Translations under genes and position numbers: made by a program
Notes under the pieces: generated by a model
Told to the model about the DNA's origin: nothing
What the model saw: the letters and a program-made list of their open reading frames with translations, nothing else
Databases searched by the model: none
Shown: piece by piece, positions 36,897 to 46,559 of the stretch
Position numbering within the stretch: position 1 is the stretch's first letter
Layout: each line of letters opens with the position of its first letter
Assembly (NCBI RefSeq): GCF_003311635.1
Contig: NZ_QEXL01000014.1
Location: 49,230-113,229 of the forward strand
Length of the DNA stretch: 64,000 nucleotides
Direction: 5' to 3'
Source of the DNA: Novacetimonas cocois
Lineage (GTDB): Bacteria; Pseudomonadota; Alphaproteobacteria; Acetobacterales; Acetobacteraceae

Positions 36897-37537
36897 CGCG
36901 CAAAGGGGTGCGCTGCACGGCGATTGGCGTTTCCTATGGCGGCAGGGTCGTATTCGATGGCCTCGATCTGACGCTGGGATGCGGGCTGTACGCGCTTCTG
37001 GGGGCGAATGGCGTCGGGAAATCGACGCTCCTGCGCCTGCTGGCCGGTGCGCAGTCCCCCGATGCAGGGGAGATCTGGATCGCGGGGGAAAGCCTCATGC
37101 GCTTCCCGGTGCGGGCAAGGCGACATCTGTCCTATGTGCCTGATGAGGCGGCGGTCTATCCCTTCATGACCGGGCGTGACCTGCTGGATTTCTGCGCGTG
37201 GGCCAAAAACAGCGGGATTGACGGGGATGTGGAGGAGATGATCGGAAATTTCGGTCTGCAGCCGCATCTTGCGACCCGTTTTGACGCGATGTCGCTGGGC
37301 ACGCGCAAGAAGATGATGATTTGCGCGGCCCTGATCGGCGCGCCCGATGTCCTTCTGATGGATGAGCCCAGCAACGGGCTTGATGCGCCGTCGCTGGAAT
37401 GTCTGGTCATGTTGCTGCGGCGGCAGTCACGGAACGCGGTTGCCCTGATCGCAAGCCATGACCATGATTTCCTTCAGAGATTTGATGCGGAGCCGCTCCT
37501 GATGAATGACCTTGTGCAATCGGGGCCGGCCTCATGA
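36893..37537 (+). CDS. ABC transporter ATP-binding protein
   Basis: This 214-residue protein has Walker A GANGVGKST (about 37-45), a signature variant MSLGTRKKM in place of LSGGQ, Walker B VLLMDEPSNGLD and an H-loop ASHDHDF. The small size and SLGTRKK-type signature are typical of ABC-2/ABC-type exporter ATPases (bacteriocin, drug or polysaccharide). Its start overlaps the membrane gene. With intact motifs it contrasts with the altered ATPase at 20134. Confidence 0.9.
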   Translation: MTRKGVRCTAIGVSYGGRVVFDGLDLTLGCGLYALLGANGVGKSTLLRLLAGAQSPDAGEIWIAGESLMRFPVRARRHLSYVPDEAAVYPFMTGRDLLDFCAWAKNSGIDGDVEEMIGNFGLQPHLATRFDAMSLGTRKKMMICAALIGAPDVLLMDEPSNGLDAPSLECLVMLLRRQSRNAVALIASHDHDFLQRFDAEPLLMNDLVQSGPAS

Positions 37538-37587
37538 CATGGGCCGTGGCGCGCGTCCCGTTCATGCCCGTGTTCAACCGCGTGGGA

Positions 37588-37791
37588 TTACTTTTTACAG
37601 TAAAGAAGGGTCACGGAAACCAGCACAACGGTAATCAGCAGGGACAGGCATGCGGAAATCATGAATGTCACCCGGTGGGGAATATTGAAAATCCCCGGCA
37701 GCACGTATGAAAACACAACGACAGCGCTATATGCATAGGCAGAATACAGGCCAACGACTGCCGGGATGGTTTTCGGGATGGAGCCTTTCAT
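37588..37791 (-). CDS. Small two-span membrane protein, unknown
   Basis: This 67-residue protein has two hydrophobic segments (about residues 10-33 and 42-64), a Lys near the start and a Lys-Lys end. The upstream AAAGAGA is a weak ribosome binding site, and a strong palindrome (37819-37836) lies 28 nt before the start. It faces the ABC exporter genes convergently. No family is recognised; the reading frame is shorter than would exclude chance, so confidence is moderate. Confidence 0.5.
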   Translation of the reverse strand: MKGSIPKTIPAVVGLYSAYAYSAVVVFSYVLPGIFNIPHRVTFMISACLSLLITVVLVSVTLLYCKK

Positions 37792-37818
37792 TGGCGTAAT
37801 CTCTTTACGGGATATGTT

Positions 37819-37836
37819 CGTTACTAAATAGTAACG
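37819..37836 (-). promoter_or_regulatory. Perfect palindrome upstream of the small membrane gene
   Basis: CGTTACTA-AA-TAGTAACG has 8-bp perfect arms around a 2-bp centre, the form of a TetR/LacI-type operator. It would overlap the promoter of the small gene at 37588-37791. Confidence 0.45.
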
Positions 37837-37930
37837 TAATGCAGGGGAAAAGACAACAGGAAAGGGCAGGCTAGCGGCATGGACCGGTTCTCGCGTGAGG
37901 TTGCCTGAAGTAAATCCCTGATAAATGTAA

Positions 37931-38010
37931 TGAAAGTTTTTGGGTGCCGCCTTTTTTCAAAAAGGTGGCGTTCTTCTAAAGCTTTTTGCAAAAAGCGTCA
38001 CCAAAAACTT
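37931..38010 (+). repeat. Intergenic three-helix repeat, copy 6
   Basis: Forward copy. The cap is GCCGCC...GGTGGC (one G-U), and the second hairpin has one mismatch on its right arm (AAAAAGCGTC). The outer arms AAAGTTTTTGG / CCAAAAACTT are intact. It lies between divergent genes. Confidence 0.87.
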
Positions 38011-38170
38011 GTCAGTGATGCGTGGAGCGTCCGGGTGCCGGTTCTGAAACGGCCCCCAGCGGGGATGGGGCGCTGCGTAATTCTGTATCGCGCGGACCGT
38101 TGCGGATGTAACATGACCCCGGAATGAAGGGGATAATGGACATCCGCATGCGTGAGACAGAGGAAAGACC

Positions 38171-39583
38171 ATGACGCACTACCTTCCCGGTGGTCAGGGA
38201 CGCCTGATGCGGGGGCGTCTCGGATTGTCCGATATCGTGGCGCAGGCGGTCTCCGGCGTGGGGCCGGTCTATTCCTCGCTGGTGTTCGTGCCCCTGATCG
38301 CCGGGGGGGATGGCGGCGTGGGGGCTGGGGCGGGGGTTTCGGTCTGTATCGCGCTGGCGGCCGTGGTCATGGTGGCCATTGCATGGGTTTTCGCGACATT
38401 CGCGCGGCAGGTGGACACGCCGGGTTCGCTGTATGATTACCTGAACCTGTCGCTTGGCCCGCGCTGGGGGCGGGCGTTCGGGCTGCTGTTCTACAGCTGC
38501 GCCATCGCCGCCTTCCTCAATGGCGTGCTTACCCTTGGGGGGCTGGGGTCCGATCTTGCGCGGGCGTGCGCGGGCGTGGATGTGCCGTGGTGGGCGTGCG
38601 CGCTTGTGTCGCTGGGGATGATCGCATGGGCGGTGTCGCGCGGCATCAGCCTGTCCACCCGGCTGCAGCTGGGGATCAGCATCGCCTCCATGCTGGCGAT
38701 TGTCATGTTTGCCCTGTGGGTTGTCGTGCATGCGCCGGTGGGATCGGGAATGGCCGCGCATGCGACGATGCGTTCCCTGCGTCATGGCGGCGTGGCGGGC
38801 GTGATGATGGGGATGGTGTTTGCCCTGTTCATGTATGGCGGTTTCGAGGGGGCGGCCAACCTGGCGGAGGAAAGCGCCGATCCACGGCGTGCCATCCCTC
38901 GCGCGATGATGCTGACGATCGGGATCAATGCCGGGTTTTACGTCATTGTTTCCTATGCCTCCCTGGCGGGAAACATGTTCGATCCGGCACGGCTGGAGGA
39001 ACAGGCGATGCCGCTGCTGTCGCTGTCCGCGTCGCGGCAGTGGGGGGCGCCCGCGCTGCATGCCGCGCTGCTGGCGCTGACGCTGGCCGACGTGCTGGCG
39101 ATGATCATGGCGGGCAGCATCGCCATCGCGCGCGGGCTGCTGTCCCTTGCGCGCAATGGGGTCCTGCCGCCCGCCCTTGCCCGCACCAGCGCGGTGCGGC
39201 GGGTGCCTGTCACGGCGAACTGCATGCTGCTTGGCGGCTGTGCCGTGGTGGTGTGCCTGATCCATGTCCTTCATGCGGGCCACGGGGCGGATGGGCCGGA
39301 ATACATGGCGGTGTTCGTCTGGCTGGGCACCTATGCGGGGTTGTGCCTCATGATCGCATGGGGGGCGACCTGTCTGGGGGCGCTGCGGTATTTCAGCCGG
39401 CCGGGACATGCGCGCGCGCCCTGCCTGCGCCCGGCCGCACTGGTGGGATTTGTGGCCTGCGCGGGGGTGGGGGGTGTCACGCTCATGCAGTGTGGGGGAA
39501 GCACCCTGTGGGTGCCGGTACTGATCGGTCTCGTGCTGTGTGTCGCGGCGCTGGGGACGCGTCGGCAGGCTGGCGCGGCATGA
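38171..39583 (+). CDS. APC-family amino acid permease
   Basis: This 470-residue protein with about twelve membrane spans has the APC start GRLGLSDIVAQAVSGVGP and FATFARQVDTPGSLYDYLN. The FMYGGFEGAANLAEESADPRRAIPRAM stretch is the conserved segment after TM6 in amino acid/polyamine permeases. The substrate amino acid cannot be read out. The start ATG follows AGGAAAG at a good distance. No partner enzyme is adjacent. Confidence 0.85.
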   Translation: MTHYLPGGQGRLMRGRLGLSDIVAQAVSGVGPVYSSLVFVPLIAGGDGGVGAGAGVSVCIALAAVVMVAIAWVFATFARQVDTPGSLYDYLNLSLGPRWGRAFGLLFYSCAIAAFLNGVLTLGGLGSDLARACAGVDVPWWACALVSLGMIAWAVSRGISLSTRLQLGISIASMLAIVMFALWVVVHAPVGSGMAAHATMRSLRHGGVAGVMMGMVFALFMYGGFEGAANLAEESADPRRAIPRAMMLTIGINAGFYVIVSYASLAGNMFDPARLEEQAMPLLSLSASRQWGAPALHAALLALTLADVLAMIMAGSIAIARGLLSLARNGVLPPALARTSAVRRVPVTANCMLLGGCAVVVCLIHVLHAGHGADGPEYMAVFVWLGTYAGLCLMIAWGATCLGALRYFSRPGHARAPCLRPAALVGFVACAGVGGVTLMQCGGSTLWVPVLIGLVLCVAALGTRRQAGAA

Positions 39584-39692
39584 TGCAGGGTCAGTGCATC
39601 GGGAAGCGGGAAATGGAAAAGGCTGCCGGGCGCAGGTCTTTTCCGGGATCGGGGGAAGCCGTTCTTTATGTTTCGGTTTCGTTCCTATTTTC

Positions 39693-39721
39693 TTGACGGT
39701 GCCGGATGAAGCGCATAACAG
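39693..39721 (+). promoter_or_regulatory. Candidate sigma70 promoter of the TonB-dependent receptor gene
   Basis: TTGACG (39693-39698) and TAACAG (39716-39721) are 17 nt apart. The start site would fall near 39728, which excludes the upstream in-frame ATG at 39706 and favours ATG 39778. Confidence 0.5.
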
Positions 39722-39777
39722 CAGTAAAAACCGGACCAGTTTCCGACAAACATGTTCGCAGAGAGGAAGCCCGCCTG

Positions 39778-42207
39778 ATGACGAACGGTCCGCGCATGGT
39801 GCTGCATGGCTGTCTTTCCGGTTTCCGCATCCGCCTTGCCTTTTCGACATCCGTGGCGGTCACGCTGGCAACATGTGCGATGCCCTTCGTGTCATGCGCG
39901 GCCCCGGCCAGGGGCAAAGGAACAGGCACCTCCATTCCCGCGCGCGCCAGCACCCCGGATGCGGCCGCCCCCCGGCGGCCGGCCAGTTCCCCGGCCCCCC
40001 GGCCCGAGGCGATCACCGTGGTGGGCAACGGGCGCGGTTCGTTGCGGCAGATGCAGTCGGCGTCGCGTACCATGCTGGACAATTCGGCCCCCGGGACCAG
40101 CGCGCTGAAGGTACTGGGACAACTGCCGGGGGTGGTCTTTACCTCCGCAGATCCATTCGGGGCCTATGAATGGTCGGCGCGGATCTATTCGCGCGGGTTC
40201 AGCGAAAACCAGCTTGGCTTCACGCTCGATGGCATCCCGCTGGGGGAACAGGGATACAATATCTATAACGGGCTGAGCACGACACGCGCCGTCATTACGG
40301 AAAACCTGCATGACACCAGCATCTCGCAGGGGGCGGCGGCCGTGGATGTCGCCTCCACCAGCGCGCTTGGCGGCGCGGTCAGCCTTCATACGCTGATGCC
40401 CTCCGACATGGCGGGGGGACTGGTGGAGCAGACATTCGGCAGCAATTCGGGATTCCGTACCTTCGCGCGTGTCGATAGCGGCCGCCTCAACGGCAGCGGG
40501 ACGAAATTTTCCGCCTCGTTCACCGATTCCACGATCGACAAGTGGAAAGGATACGGCACCAACGCGACGCAGCAGGTCAATTTCAAGTTCTATCAGCCGC
40601 TGGGCGAACGGAGCTCCCTGACCGGGTATTTCGACTGGAGCAGTCATCAGGAAGTGGACAATCAGGACCTGTCGCTCAATTACATCCATACGCTCGGCAC
40701 GCGGGTGGACAATTATTACCCCAACTATGCCGCCGCCTATGACGCGGCGCTGGGCATATACACGCATGGCGAAAACCTGACGGACGATCCGAAGGATGTC
40801 AGCTATTATGAATCCTCCGGCCTCAGGAAAGACTATTTCGCATATCTGACGTTCAAGTCGGACATTACGGACAATCTGGATGTCAATGCCTCGTTCTATT
40901 ACAGCAACAGCGCGGGGCTGAGTACCTTTACCTCGCCCTATGGTTCGTCACCGAACGGGGCGCCGCTGCAGCTTCAGGGCTATACGCTTGATGTCTCGCG
41001 CATCGGGTTTCTTGCCGCCGCGGGATACCGTATCGCGCACAATCACCTGCGGGCGGGCGTCTGGTATGAAAACAACCAGTTCAATAACGGACTTTATCTG
41101 TATCAGGACCCGATCCTGGGGCAGGGAACCCCGCCCAGCCCGACGACATGGCTGAACCCGAAGAACGCGTTCGACCATGCCTATGGATATGTGTTCAACA
41201 CGAATACGTTCCAGACATTTTTCGAAGATACCTATCAGATCACGCGCAATTTCCGGATCAATGCCGGGTTCAAGTCGATGCTGGTCACGACGCATGACGG
41301 CATTACCGCCAACGATCCGTCCTATACCGGGTACGGCAGCCTGCCATCGGGCACGATGACGGCGTTTGATCCTTTCCTGCCGCAGGTCAGCGCCAATTAC
41401 CGTTTCACCCATGATGACGAGGTCTTTTTCGACATGGCCGAAACCATGCGGGCCTTCAGCCAGTTTGGCCTGTCGGGCGGCGCGTCGGCATCGGCATGGT
41501 CGGTGGGCGACCCCACGCAGTTCCATCAGGCCATGCGCCTGAAACCGGAAAAGGCATGGGTGTTCGAGATGGGATACCGCCATGACGACAGGTGGCTGTC
41601 GGCGCTTGTGACGGCCTATCGGGTGAATTTCGAAAACCGCCAGCAGGTCGTAAGCTCAGGCCCCATCATCCAGCTGGTGGGCGTCCTGAACAATGTGGGC
41701 GGCGTGACAACCGATGGCGCGGAAGGGAGCCTGACGCTTCATCCTTTCCCCGACAGCAGGATTTTCAAGGGACTGTCATGGTACAACAGCATCAGCTTCA
41801 ACCGCTCCACCTTTGACAACAATTTCACGGACTCGACCGGGGTCCATCATATCGCGGGCAAGCTGATCCCGAACTATCCCGAACTGACCTACAAGACATC
41901 GCTGATGTACCGTTATGGTCCGGCCAGCGTGAATGTCGATGCGCAGTATATGAGCCGACGTTACATCAGTTACATGAATGATGCGTGGGCGCCCCATAAC
42001 TGGGTCATGAACCTGGGCGCGCGGTACCAGTTCCCGGGATATGGAATATTGCAGCATATCAGTCTGGAACTTAATGTATATAACCTTCTGAACGCGGATT
42101 ATATCGGAACGGTGGGGGAACAGGGCAACCCGATCAGCGGCGATTACCAGACGATGCTGATTGGTGCCCCCCGGCAGTATTTCGGGACCGTCCGCGCGGA
42201 ATTCTGA
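39778..42207 (+). CDS. TonB-dependent outer membrane receptor
   Basis: This 809-residue protein (833 from the in-frame ATG 39706) has a signal peptide, a Pro/Ala/Arg-rich linker and a TonB-box-like EAITVVG. The plug domain (ALKVLGQLPGVVF; RIYSRGFSENQLGFTLDGIPLG) and a beta-barrel follow, closing with the expected C-terminal aromatic (YFGTVRAEF). It would import a siderophore, cofactor or carbohydrate using TonB energy; the ligand is not evident. ATG 39778 is chosen because AGAGGAAG lies about 10 nt upstream and a promoter overlaps 39706. Confidence 0.9.
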   Translation: MTNGPRMVLHGCLSGFRIRLAFSTSVAVTLATCAMPFVSCAAPARGKGTGTSIPARASTPDAAAPRRPASSPAPRPEAITVVGNGRGSLRQMQSASRTMLDNSAPGTSALKVLGQLPGVVFTSADPFGAYEWSARIYSRGFSENQLGFTLDGIPLGEQGYNIYNGLSTTRAVITENLHDTSISQGAAAVDVASTSALGGAVSLHTLMPSDMAGGLVEQTFGSNSGFRTFARVDSGRLNGSGTKFSASFTDSTIDKWKGYGTNATQQVNFKFYQPLGERSSLTGYFDWSSHQEVDNQDLSLNYIHTLGTRVDNYYPNYAAAYDAALGIYTHGENLTDDPKDVSYYESSGLRKDYFAYLTFKSDITDNLDVNASFYYSNSAGLSTFTSPYGSSPNGAPLQLQGYTLDVSRIGFLAAAGYRIAHNHLRAGVWYENNQFNNGLYLYQDPILGQGTPPSPTTWLNPKNAFDHAYGYVFNTNTFQTFFEDTYQITRNFRINAGFKSMLVTTHDGITANDPSYTGYGSLPSGTMTAFDPFLPQVSANYRFTHDDEVFFDMAETMRAFSQFGLSGGASASAWSVGDPTQFHQAMRLKPEKAWVFEMGYRHDDRWLSALVTAYRVNFENRQQVVSSGPIIQLVGVLNNVGGVTTDGAEGSLTLHPFPDSRIFKGLSWYNSISFNRSTFDNNFTDSTGVHHIAGKLIPNYPELTYKTSLMYRYGPASVNVDAQYMSRRYISYMNDAWAPHNWVMNLGARYQFPGYGILQHISLELNVYNLLNADYIGTVGEQGNPISGDYQTMLIGAPRQYFGTVRAEF

Positions 42208-42304
42208 TGGGCGTTGCAAAAGTTTCCTGCGAAACGTTGCGCATGTCACAAGGAACGCCATCTTTTCCAGCAGGCTGCCTGAAAACAGCCTGCTGATAAA
42301 AGTA

Positions 42305-42386
42305 ACAAAAGTTTCCGGGTATCGGCTTTTTTAAAAAGGCGATGTCTTTCAAAGCTTTTTGCAAAAAGCTTCACCAAAAACTTTTA
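42305..42386 (+). repeat. Intergenic three-helix repeat, copy 7
   Basis: Forward copy between the receptor and aminotransferase genes. The cap is ATCGGC...GGCGAT: the outer A-T and T-A pairs replace G-C and C-G. The second hairpin and the right outer arm are intact; the left arm reads AAAAGTTTCCGG. Confidence 0.83.
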
Positions 42387-42452
42387 TTATTTTTATCAAT
42401 GGGTTATCTTTGGGGGCTTATTCAGGAAACATCCAGGGCAGGATCACGGGAC

Positions 42453-43754
42453 ATGCAGGGTTGCGCCGATACGCGAAAGGTTTTCACGAAATCGCGTGAA
42501 TATCGCACAAATGCGCTGCGTCACCTGTCAAATGGCGTGTCCTCCACCCCGCGCGCGTCGCAACGGCCCGTGCCGGTCGTCATCGACAGCGCGGCGGGGG
42601 TGACGCTGACGGATGTCGATGGCAACCGTTATCTGGATTATGCGCTGGGATATGGCCCGCTGATACTGGGACATTCGCCCGAACCGGTCATGCATGCGCT
42701 GCGCGACGCGTTGGATCGGGGATTGCGCACCGCATCCGTCAACAGCGACGAAGCCGCGCTGGCGGACCTGATTGCCGCGAACGTGCCCTGCGCGGACAGG
42801 GTCGCCTTCGTCAATACCGGCACGGAGGCGGTGCAGCTTGCCATCCGCATCGCGCGCGCCACCACCGGCAGGTGCCGGGTCGCCAAATTCCGCTGCAACT
42901 ATCACGGCTGGGTGGATGACCTGCATGTCGGCTGTTCCTCCGGACAGGACGGGCCCGCAACGCTGGGGCAGGACCCGCGTGCCTCCGAAATGGTGACGCT
43001 GCTGGACTGGGGGGAAAGTGATGCGGCCCGGCAGGTGCTGGACGACAGTTTCGCGGCCGTGATCGTCGAACCCGCCGCGATCAACGCGGGGTGCTTTGCG
43101 CCGCCGGCGGGGTTCCTTGAAACATTGCGCGATGTCACGCGGCGGCATGGGACTGTTCTGGTGTTTGATGAAGTCATCACCGGATTTCGCATGTCGCTGG
43201 GCGGGGCGCAGGCCCGTTACAACGTGGTGCCGGACATGTGCGTGCTGGGCAAGGCGCTGGGCGCGGGGCTGCCGATCGGGGCGGTCGCGGGGACCGATGA
43301 CGTGATGGATGTGGTGTCGTCGGGCCGGATGCTGCACCGGGGCACGTTTAACGGCAACCCGCTGTCGATGGCGGCGGGCGTTGCCTGTGTTTCCCATCTT
43401 CAGGAACATGCGGACCGGATATATCCCCGCATGGAATCTTTCGCGCAACGGATCTGCGCCCATATCCAGCACGAGGCCGCCCGCAACGCGGTGGCCGTTC
43501 ATGCCCGGGGCGTGGGTTCGGCACTGCAGGTCTTTGCCGGGGTGCGTCAGGTTGACGGGATTGGCGACCTGGCCGGGATCGACCGCGACGCCACGCTGCT
43601 GCTGACCGAAGAACTGCTGCGTGAGGGGATTTTCACCCTTCCGCGCGGGCTGATGTATCTTTCCGCGATCCACACGGATGAAGACGTCGCCACGACCCTT
43701 GCGGCCGTGACCCGGGCGGTCCGTTCCTATGCCGACAGGCTGGGTGGCGCATAG
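42453..43754 (+). CDS. Class III PLP aminotransferase, glutamate-1-semialdehyde aminomutase-like
   Basis: This 433-residue enzyme has PLP-site features NTGTEAVQLAIRIAR, DEVITGFR (Asp239) and the Schiff-base Lys267 in VLGKALGAGLPIG. The overall pattern is that of the glutamate-1-semialdehyde 2,1-aminomutase branch, but HemL identity is not certain: with no haem genes nearby it may be a paralogue with another amino-ketone substrate. The open frame extends left into repeat copy 7; ATG 42453 avoids translating the repeat. Confidence 0.8.
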   Translation: MQGCADTRKVFTKSREYRTNALRHLSNGVSSTPRASQRPVPVVIDSAAGVTLTDVDGNRYLDYALGYGPLILGHSPEPVMHALRDALDRGLRTASVNSDEAALADLIAANVPCADRVAFVNTGTEAVQLAIRIARATTGRCRVAKFRCNYHGWVDDLHVGCSSGQDGPATLGQDPRASEMVTLLDWGESDAARQVLDDSFAAVIVEPAAINAGCFAPPAGFLETLRDVTRRHGTVLVFDEVITGFRMSLGGAQARYNVVPDMCVLGKALGAGLPIGAVAGTDDVMDVVSSGRMLHRGTFNGNPLSMAAGVACVSHLQEHADRIYPRMESFAQRICAHIQHEAARNAVAVHARGVGSALQVFAGVRQVDGIGDLAGIDRDATLLLTEELLREGIFTLPRGLMYLSAIHTDEDVATTLAAVTRAVRSYADRLGGA

Positions 43755-43991
43755 GCCATATCGGCAGGAAAGGGGCGAAGCCCGGCCGCTGATCTGCGGA
43801 CAGGACATTTCGCATATGTTGATGACGGCGGTTGTCGCGCCCGATACGGGTCGTCATGCAGTTCCCTGTCCGGGTTACATGGACGCGTGAAGGATATATG
43901 CAATTCTGCCTAACAGTCTTGCAGTCTCCTGCTTTGTCTTTTCTTGCGATAGCCTCGATAAGAGGCGGGTGAGAGTGGAAGGGGATGCCGC

Positions 43992-44603
43992 GTGAGCCAG
44001 ACATGGGGTGATTTTCAGGCCGTCGTGCAGCTGTCGGCGGGGTTGAATGTGGCGATTCTCAGCTTTGTCGATATCAGCCTGCCCGCCATCAAGGAGCGTC
44101 GGCGCGTTTTCGCCAAGGCCCAGCAGGAACTGGCCATGCACCGTTCCGCCCCGGGCAAGGTCACCAGCGCGGCACAGCTGGAACATGACTGCCAGGTCGA
44201 TGAAATGAATGGCAAGCTGTACCTGCTGTGGCAGGAATCCTCGTCCTTCAGCAATGAGGAGGATTCCCTGATCCACTATACCGGCATCCTCGGCTTTCTG
44301 GGCGCGGTGCTCAGCCTGGTGCTGCTGTGGTATTCGGCGGAATATTATGACGCTGTCATCAGCGTGACGGGCAAGGCGGTGATCTCCCTGTCCTTCTGCT
44401 CGCTGATCGGGGCGTTCATCATCAATTTCATGACGGCCTCGCAGGCCAGTATCTTTACAAAAAAATGTAACCAGATCCGCGAGGAAATGCACCAGAAGTT
44501 TGACAATACCCAGCTGGTGCCGCCCACTGGCACGACTGGCACGACTGGCACGACTGGCACGACTGGCACGACTGGCACGACTGGTCACAAGGTGACGTCA
44601 TGA
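43992..44603 (+). CDS. Membrane protein with C-terminal (TGT)n repeat tail, unknown
   Basis: This 203-residue protein has a first hydrophobic segment near residues 15-30, a charged helical part, two adjacent spans (about 98-115 and 128-148) and a cytoplasm-like charged region (KKCNQIREEMHQKF). It ends with a repeated Thr-Gly-Thr tail encoded by a perfect 9-bp tandem repeat. The start is GTG. The protein is unrecognised; the repeat tail could vary in length without frameshift. Confidence 0.7.
   Translation: MSQTWGDFQAVVQLSAGLNVAILSFVDISLPAIKERRRVFAKAQQELAMHRSAPGKVTSAAQLEHDCQVDEMNGKLYLLWQESSSFSNEEDSLIHYTGILGFLGAVLSLVLLWYSAEYYDAVISVTGKAVISLSFCSLIGAFIINFMTASQASIFTKKCNQIREEMHQKFDNTQLVPPTGTTGTTGTTGTTGTTGTTGHKVTS
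44525..44584 (+). repeat. 9-bp tandem repeat (ACTGGCACG), six full copies
   Basis: Six exact ACTGGCACG units plus a partial one encode the Thr-Gly-Thr tail of the membrane protein. Exact identity of units suggests recent slippage; copy number changes would be in frame. Confidence 0.92.
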
Positions 44604-45179
44604 CGTGCATGTCCCTGTCCGGCCCGGCCTGTATTTCATCGGGCATATGTTTGGTTTTTTTTAAAGCTTGATTTTGCAATCCCTGCATCTGTCGCGGCCG
44701 CGTCACATTGGCCTGTCGCATGCATTGCGCGGGGTTGGCGGGCGTTGCGTCCGCGAAATGGGGCGGCATTTCCATATGCCGCCTGCCTGTCGCGGCCTTT
44801 GGACAGGACGGGGGCGGAAACAGGTCCGGCGCGGCCGGGCGCTGATTCCGTAACGATCCATGGTCGCGCGGCATTACCGTCTTGCCGGGCGCGGCGCGAA
44901 GGGATTACGTGGGCTGCGTTCCCCTGGGGGGTTACTGCCCCGCATTCGTGAAGAAAATTTCGTGATTTTCGCAAAACCGTCCTTTTCGCGCGTCGCTGGC
45001 CCTGATTCCGCCGGAATCGCAACGACATGGTGAAGGACGCGATCATGCCACGGCCCGTGGCGTATTGCTTTCGGGCGCGATGTCTTCATAACAGGCAGGG
45101 AAGCAGGAGAAAGCCGTTGAAGCAATTACTGACATGCCAGTGTATTGTTCCGTAAAGAAAATGAAGGGAAAAAGCGGCC
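44604..45179. other. Intergenic region before the NCS1 permease gene
   Basis: These 576 nt have no convincing gene. An 8-bp perfect hairpin GGCGGCAT / ATGCCGCC lies at 44762-44783. I looked for a TPP, purine or preQ1 riboswitch, reasonable before a base/vitamin permease, and saw none of the conserved cores. Confidence 0.45.
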
Positions 45180-46559
45180 ATGGCCATGACGTTTGAGACG
45201 CATACGATCTATCAGATACCCGAAGACCAGCGTTACGGCCGTGTAAGTGACCTTTTCACCGTCTGGTTCAGCACCAACATGACGCTGCTTACGGTCGTGA
45301 CGGGGGCGCTGGGGCCGACGGTCTTCGGGCTTTCATTCGGGTGGTCGATGCTGGCGGCGGTCGCGGGCAACATGGCCGGGGCGGTGTTCATGGCCCTGCA
45401 CGCGGCGCAGGGTCCGATGCTGGGCGTACCCCAGATGGTGCAGAGCAGGGGGCAGTTCGGTTCCTACGGCGCGGTGCCCATCGTCCTGCTGGTGATCGTG
45501 ATGTATGTTGGTTTTGCCGCGTCCAACTATGTCGTGGGGGGACAGGCCTTGGTGCAGGCGCTTCCGGGGCTGAACGGCACGGTCAGCGTGCTGACCATCG
45601 CGATCGTCAGCCTTGTGCCCTGCTGCATGGGGTACAAGGCGATCCATGTGATTTCCAAGATCGTAAGCTGGCTTGCCGGGGCGGTGGTACTGGGGTGCAT
45701 CGGGCTGGGCCTGTGGCGGTTTTCGGGCGCCACGCTGATGGATACGCACGGGTCCGTGGCCGGAATCATGAGCGCCTTTTCCGTCTCCGCCCTGTGGCAG
45801 GTGGCGTATGCGCCCTATGTTTCGGATTCCTCGCGCTATCTTCCCAACAGCGCCGTTTCGGTCCGCAATACCTTCATCGCTACATATACCGGCACGGTGC
45901 TGGGCACCATCCTGCCGATGATGCTGGGGATCGTGCTGGCGTGCCAGTGGGCGAACCTGACAACGGTGGAGGCGCTGGCGCAGCTCTGCGGCGGGGCCGC
46001 GCCCTTCGTTCTGGTGGTGCTGTCGCTGGCCATTACGCTGGGCAATGCGATGGGGGTGTATTGCGGGGCGCTGTCCACCATCACGGTGGTGCAGACGTTC
46101 CTGCCCGACTGGCGTCCCGAAATGATGAGCCGCGTGGTGGTCACGCTGTGCCTCGTGGCGCTGGCGCTTACCATGGCCTTTGGCATGAGCAGCGATTTCA
46201 TGAAATCCTATGCCGCGTTCCTCGACATCCTCATGGCGGTCATCGTGCCGTGGACGGCCATCAACCTGACGGACTACTACCTCCTGCGGCATGGCGATTA
46301 TGATGTCGCGTCGTTCTTTCGCGCCGACGGGGGGCGTTACGGCTATTTCAACGTGGCGGCCGTCCTGTCCTATCTCGTCGGGGTGGTGGTGGAACTGCCG
46401 TTCCTCAGGAACGACCTCTATACCGGCTTTCTCGTCCCGGCGCTGCACGGGGTCGACATTTCGTGGCTCGTCAGCCTTGTCGTGACCACCGTGCTGTATG
46501 TGGTGCTGTCGCGCGGCGACAGGGCGCGGACGGCGAAAGAAGAGGAACAGGCTGCCTGA
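45180..46559 (+). CDS. NCS1-family purine-cytosine/vitamin permease
   Basis: This 459-residue protein with about twelve membrane spans has the NCS1 pattern: DQRYGRVSDLFTVWFSTNMTLLTVVTGALGP at the start, GPMLGVPQMVQSRGQFGSYGA after TM2, and DYYLLRHGDYDVASFF in the C-terminal loop. NCS1 proteins import cytosine, purines, uracil, thiamine or allantoin with H+ or Na+. The ligand is not resolved. A good AAGGGAAAA lies before the ATG. Confidence 0.88.
   Translation: MAMTFETHTIYQIPEDQRYGRVSDLFTVWFSTNMTLLTVVTGALGPTVFGLSFGWSMLAAVAGNMAGAVFMALHAAQGPMLGVPQMVQSRGQFGSYGAVPIVLLVIVMYVGFAASNYVVGGQALVQALPGLNGTVSVLTIAIVSLVPCCMGYKAIHVISKIVSWLAGAVVLGCIGLGLWRFSGATLMDTHGSVAGIMSAFSVSALWQVAYAPYVSDSSRYLPNSAVSVRNTFIATYTGTVLGTILPMMLGIVLACQWANLTTVEALAQLCGGAAPFVLVVLSLAITLGNAMGVYCGALSTITVVQTFLPDWRPEMMSRVVVTLCLVALALTMAFGMSSDFMKSYAAFLDILMAVIVPWTAINLTDYYLLRHGDYDVASFFRADGGRYGYFNVAAVLSYLVGVVVELPFLRNDLYTGFLVPALHGVDISWLVSLVVTTVLYVVLSRGDRARTAKEEEQAA

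Noticed and set aside
38012..39850. Minus-strand open frame (612 codons) opposite the APC permease gene
   Set aside because: It covers repeat copy 6, the permease and the receptor promoter. Composition is Arg/His/Pro-rich as expected for a shadow frame.
44525..44584. CRISPR-like array
   Set aside because: The 9-bp units are contiguous with no spacers and are part of a coding frame.
44604..45179. Possible riboswitch before the NCS1 permease
   Set aside because: The conserved cores of TPP, purine and preQ1 riboswitches are not present; only one simple hairpin is visible.
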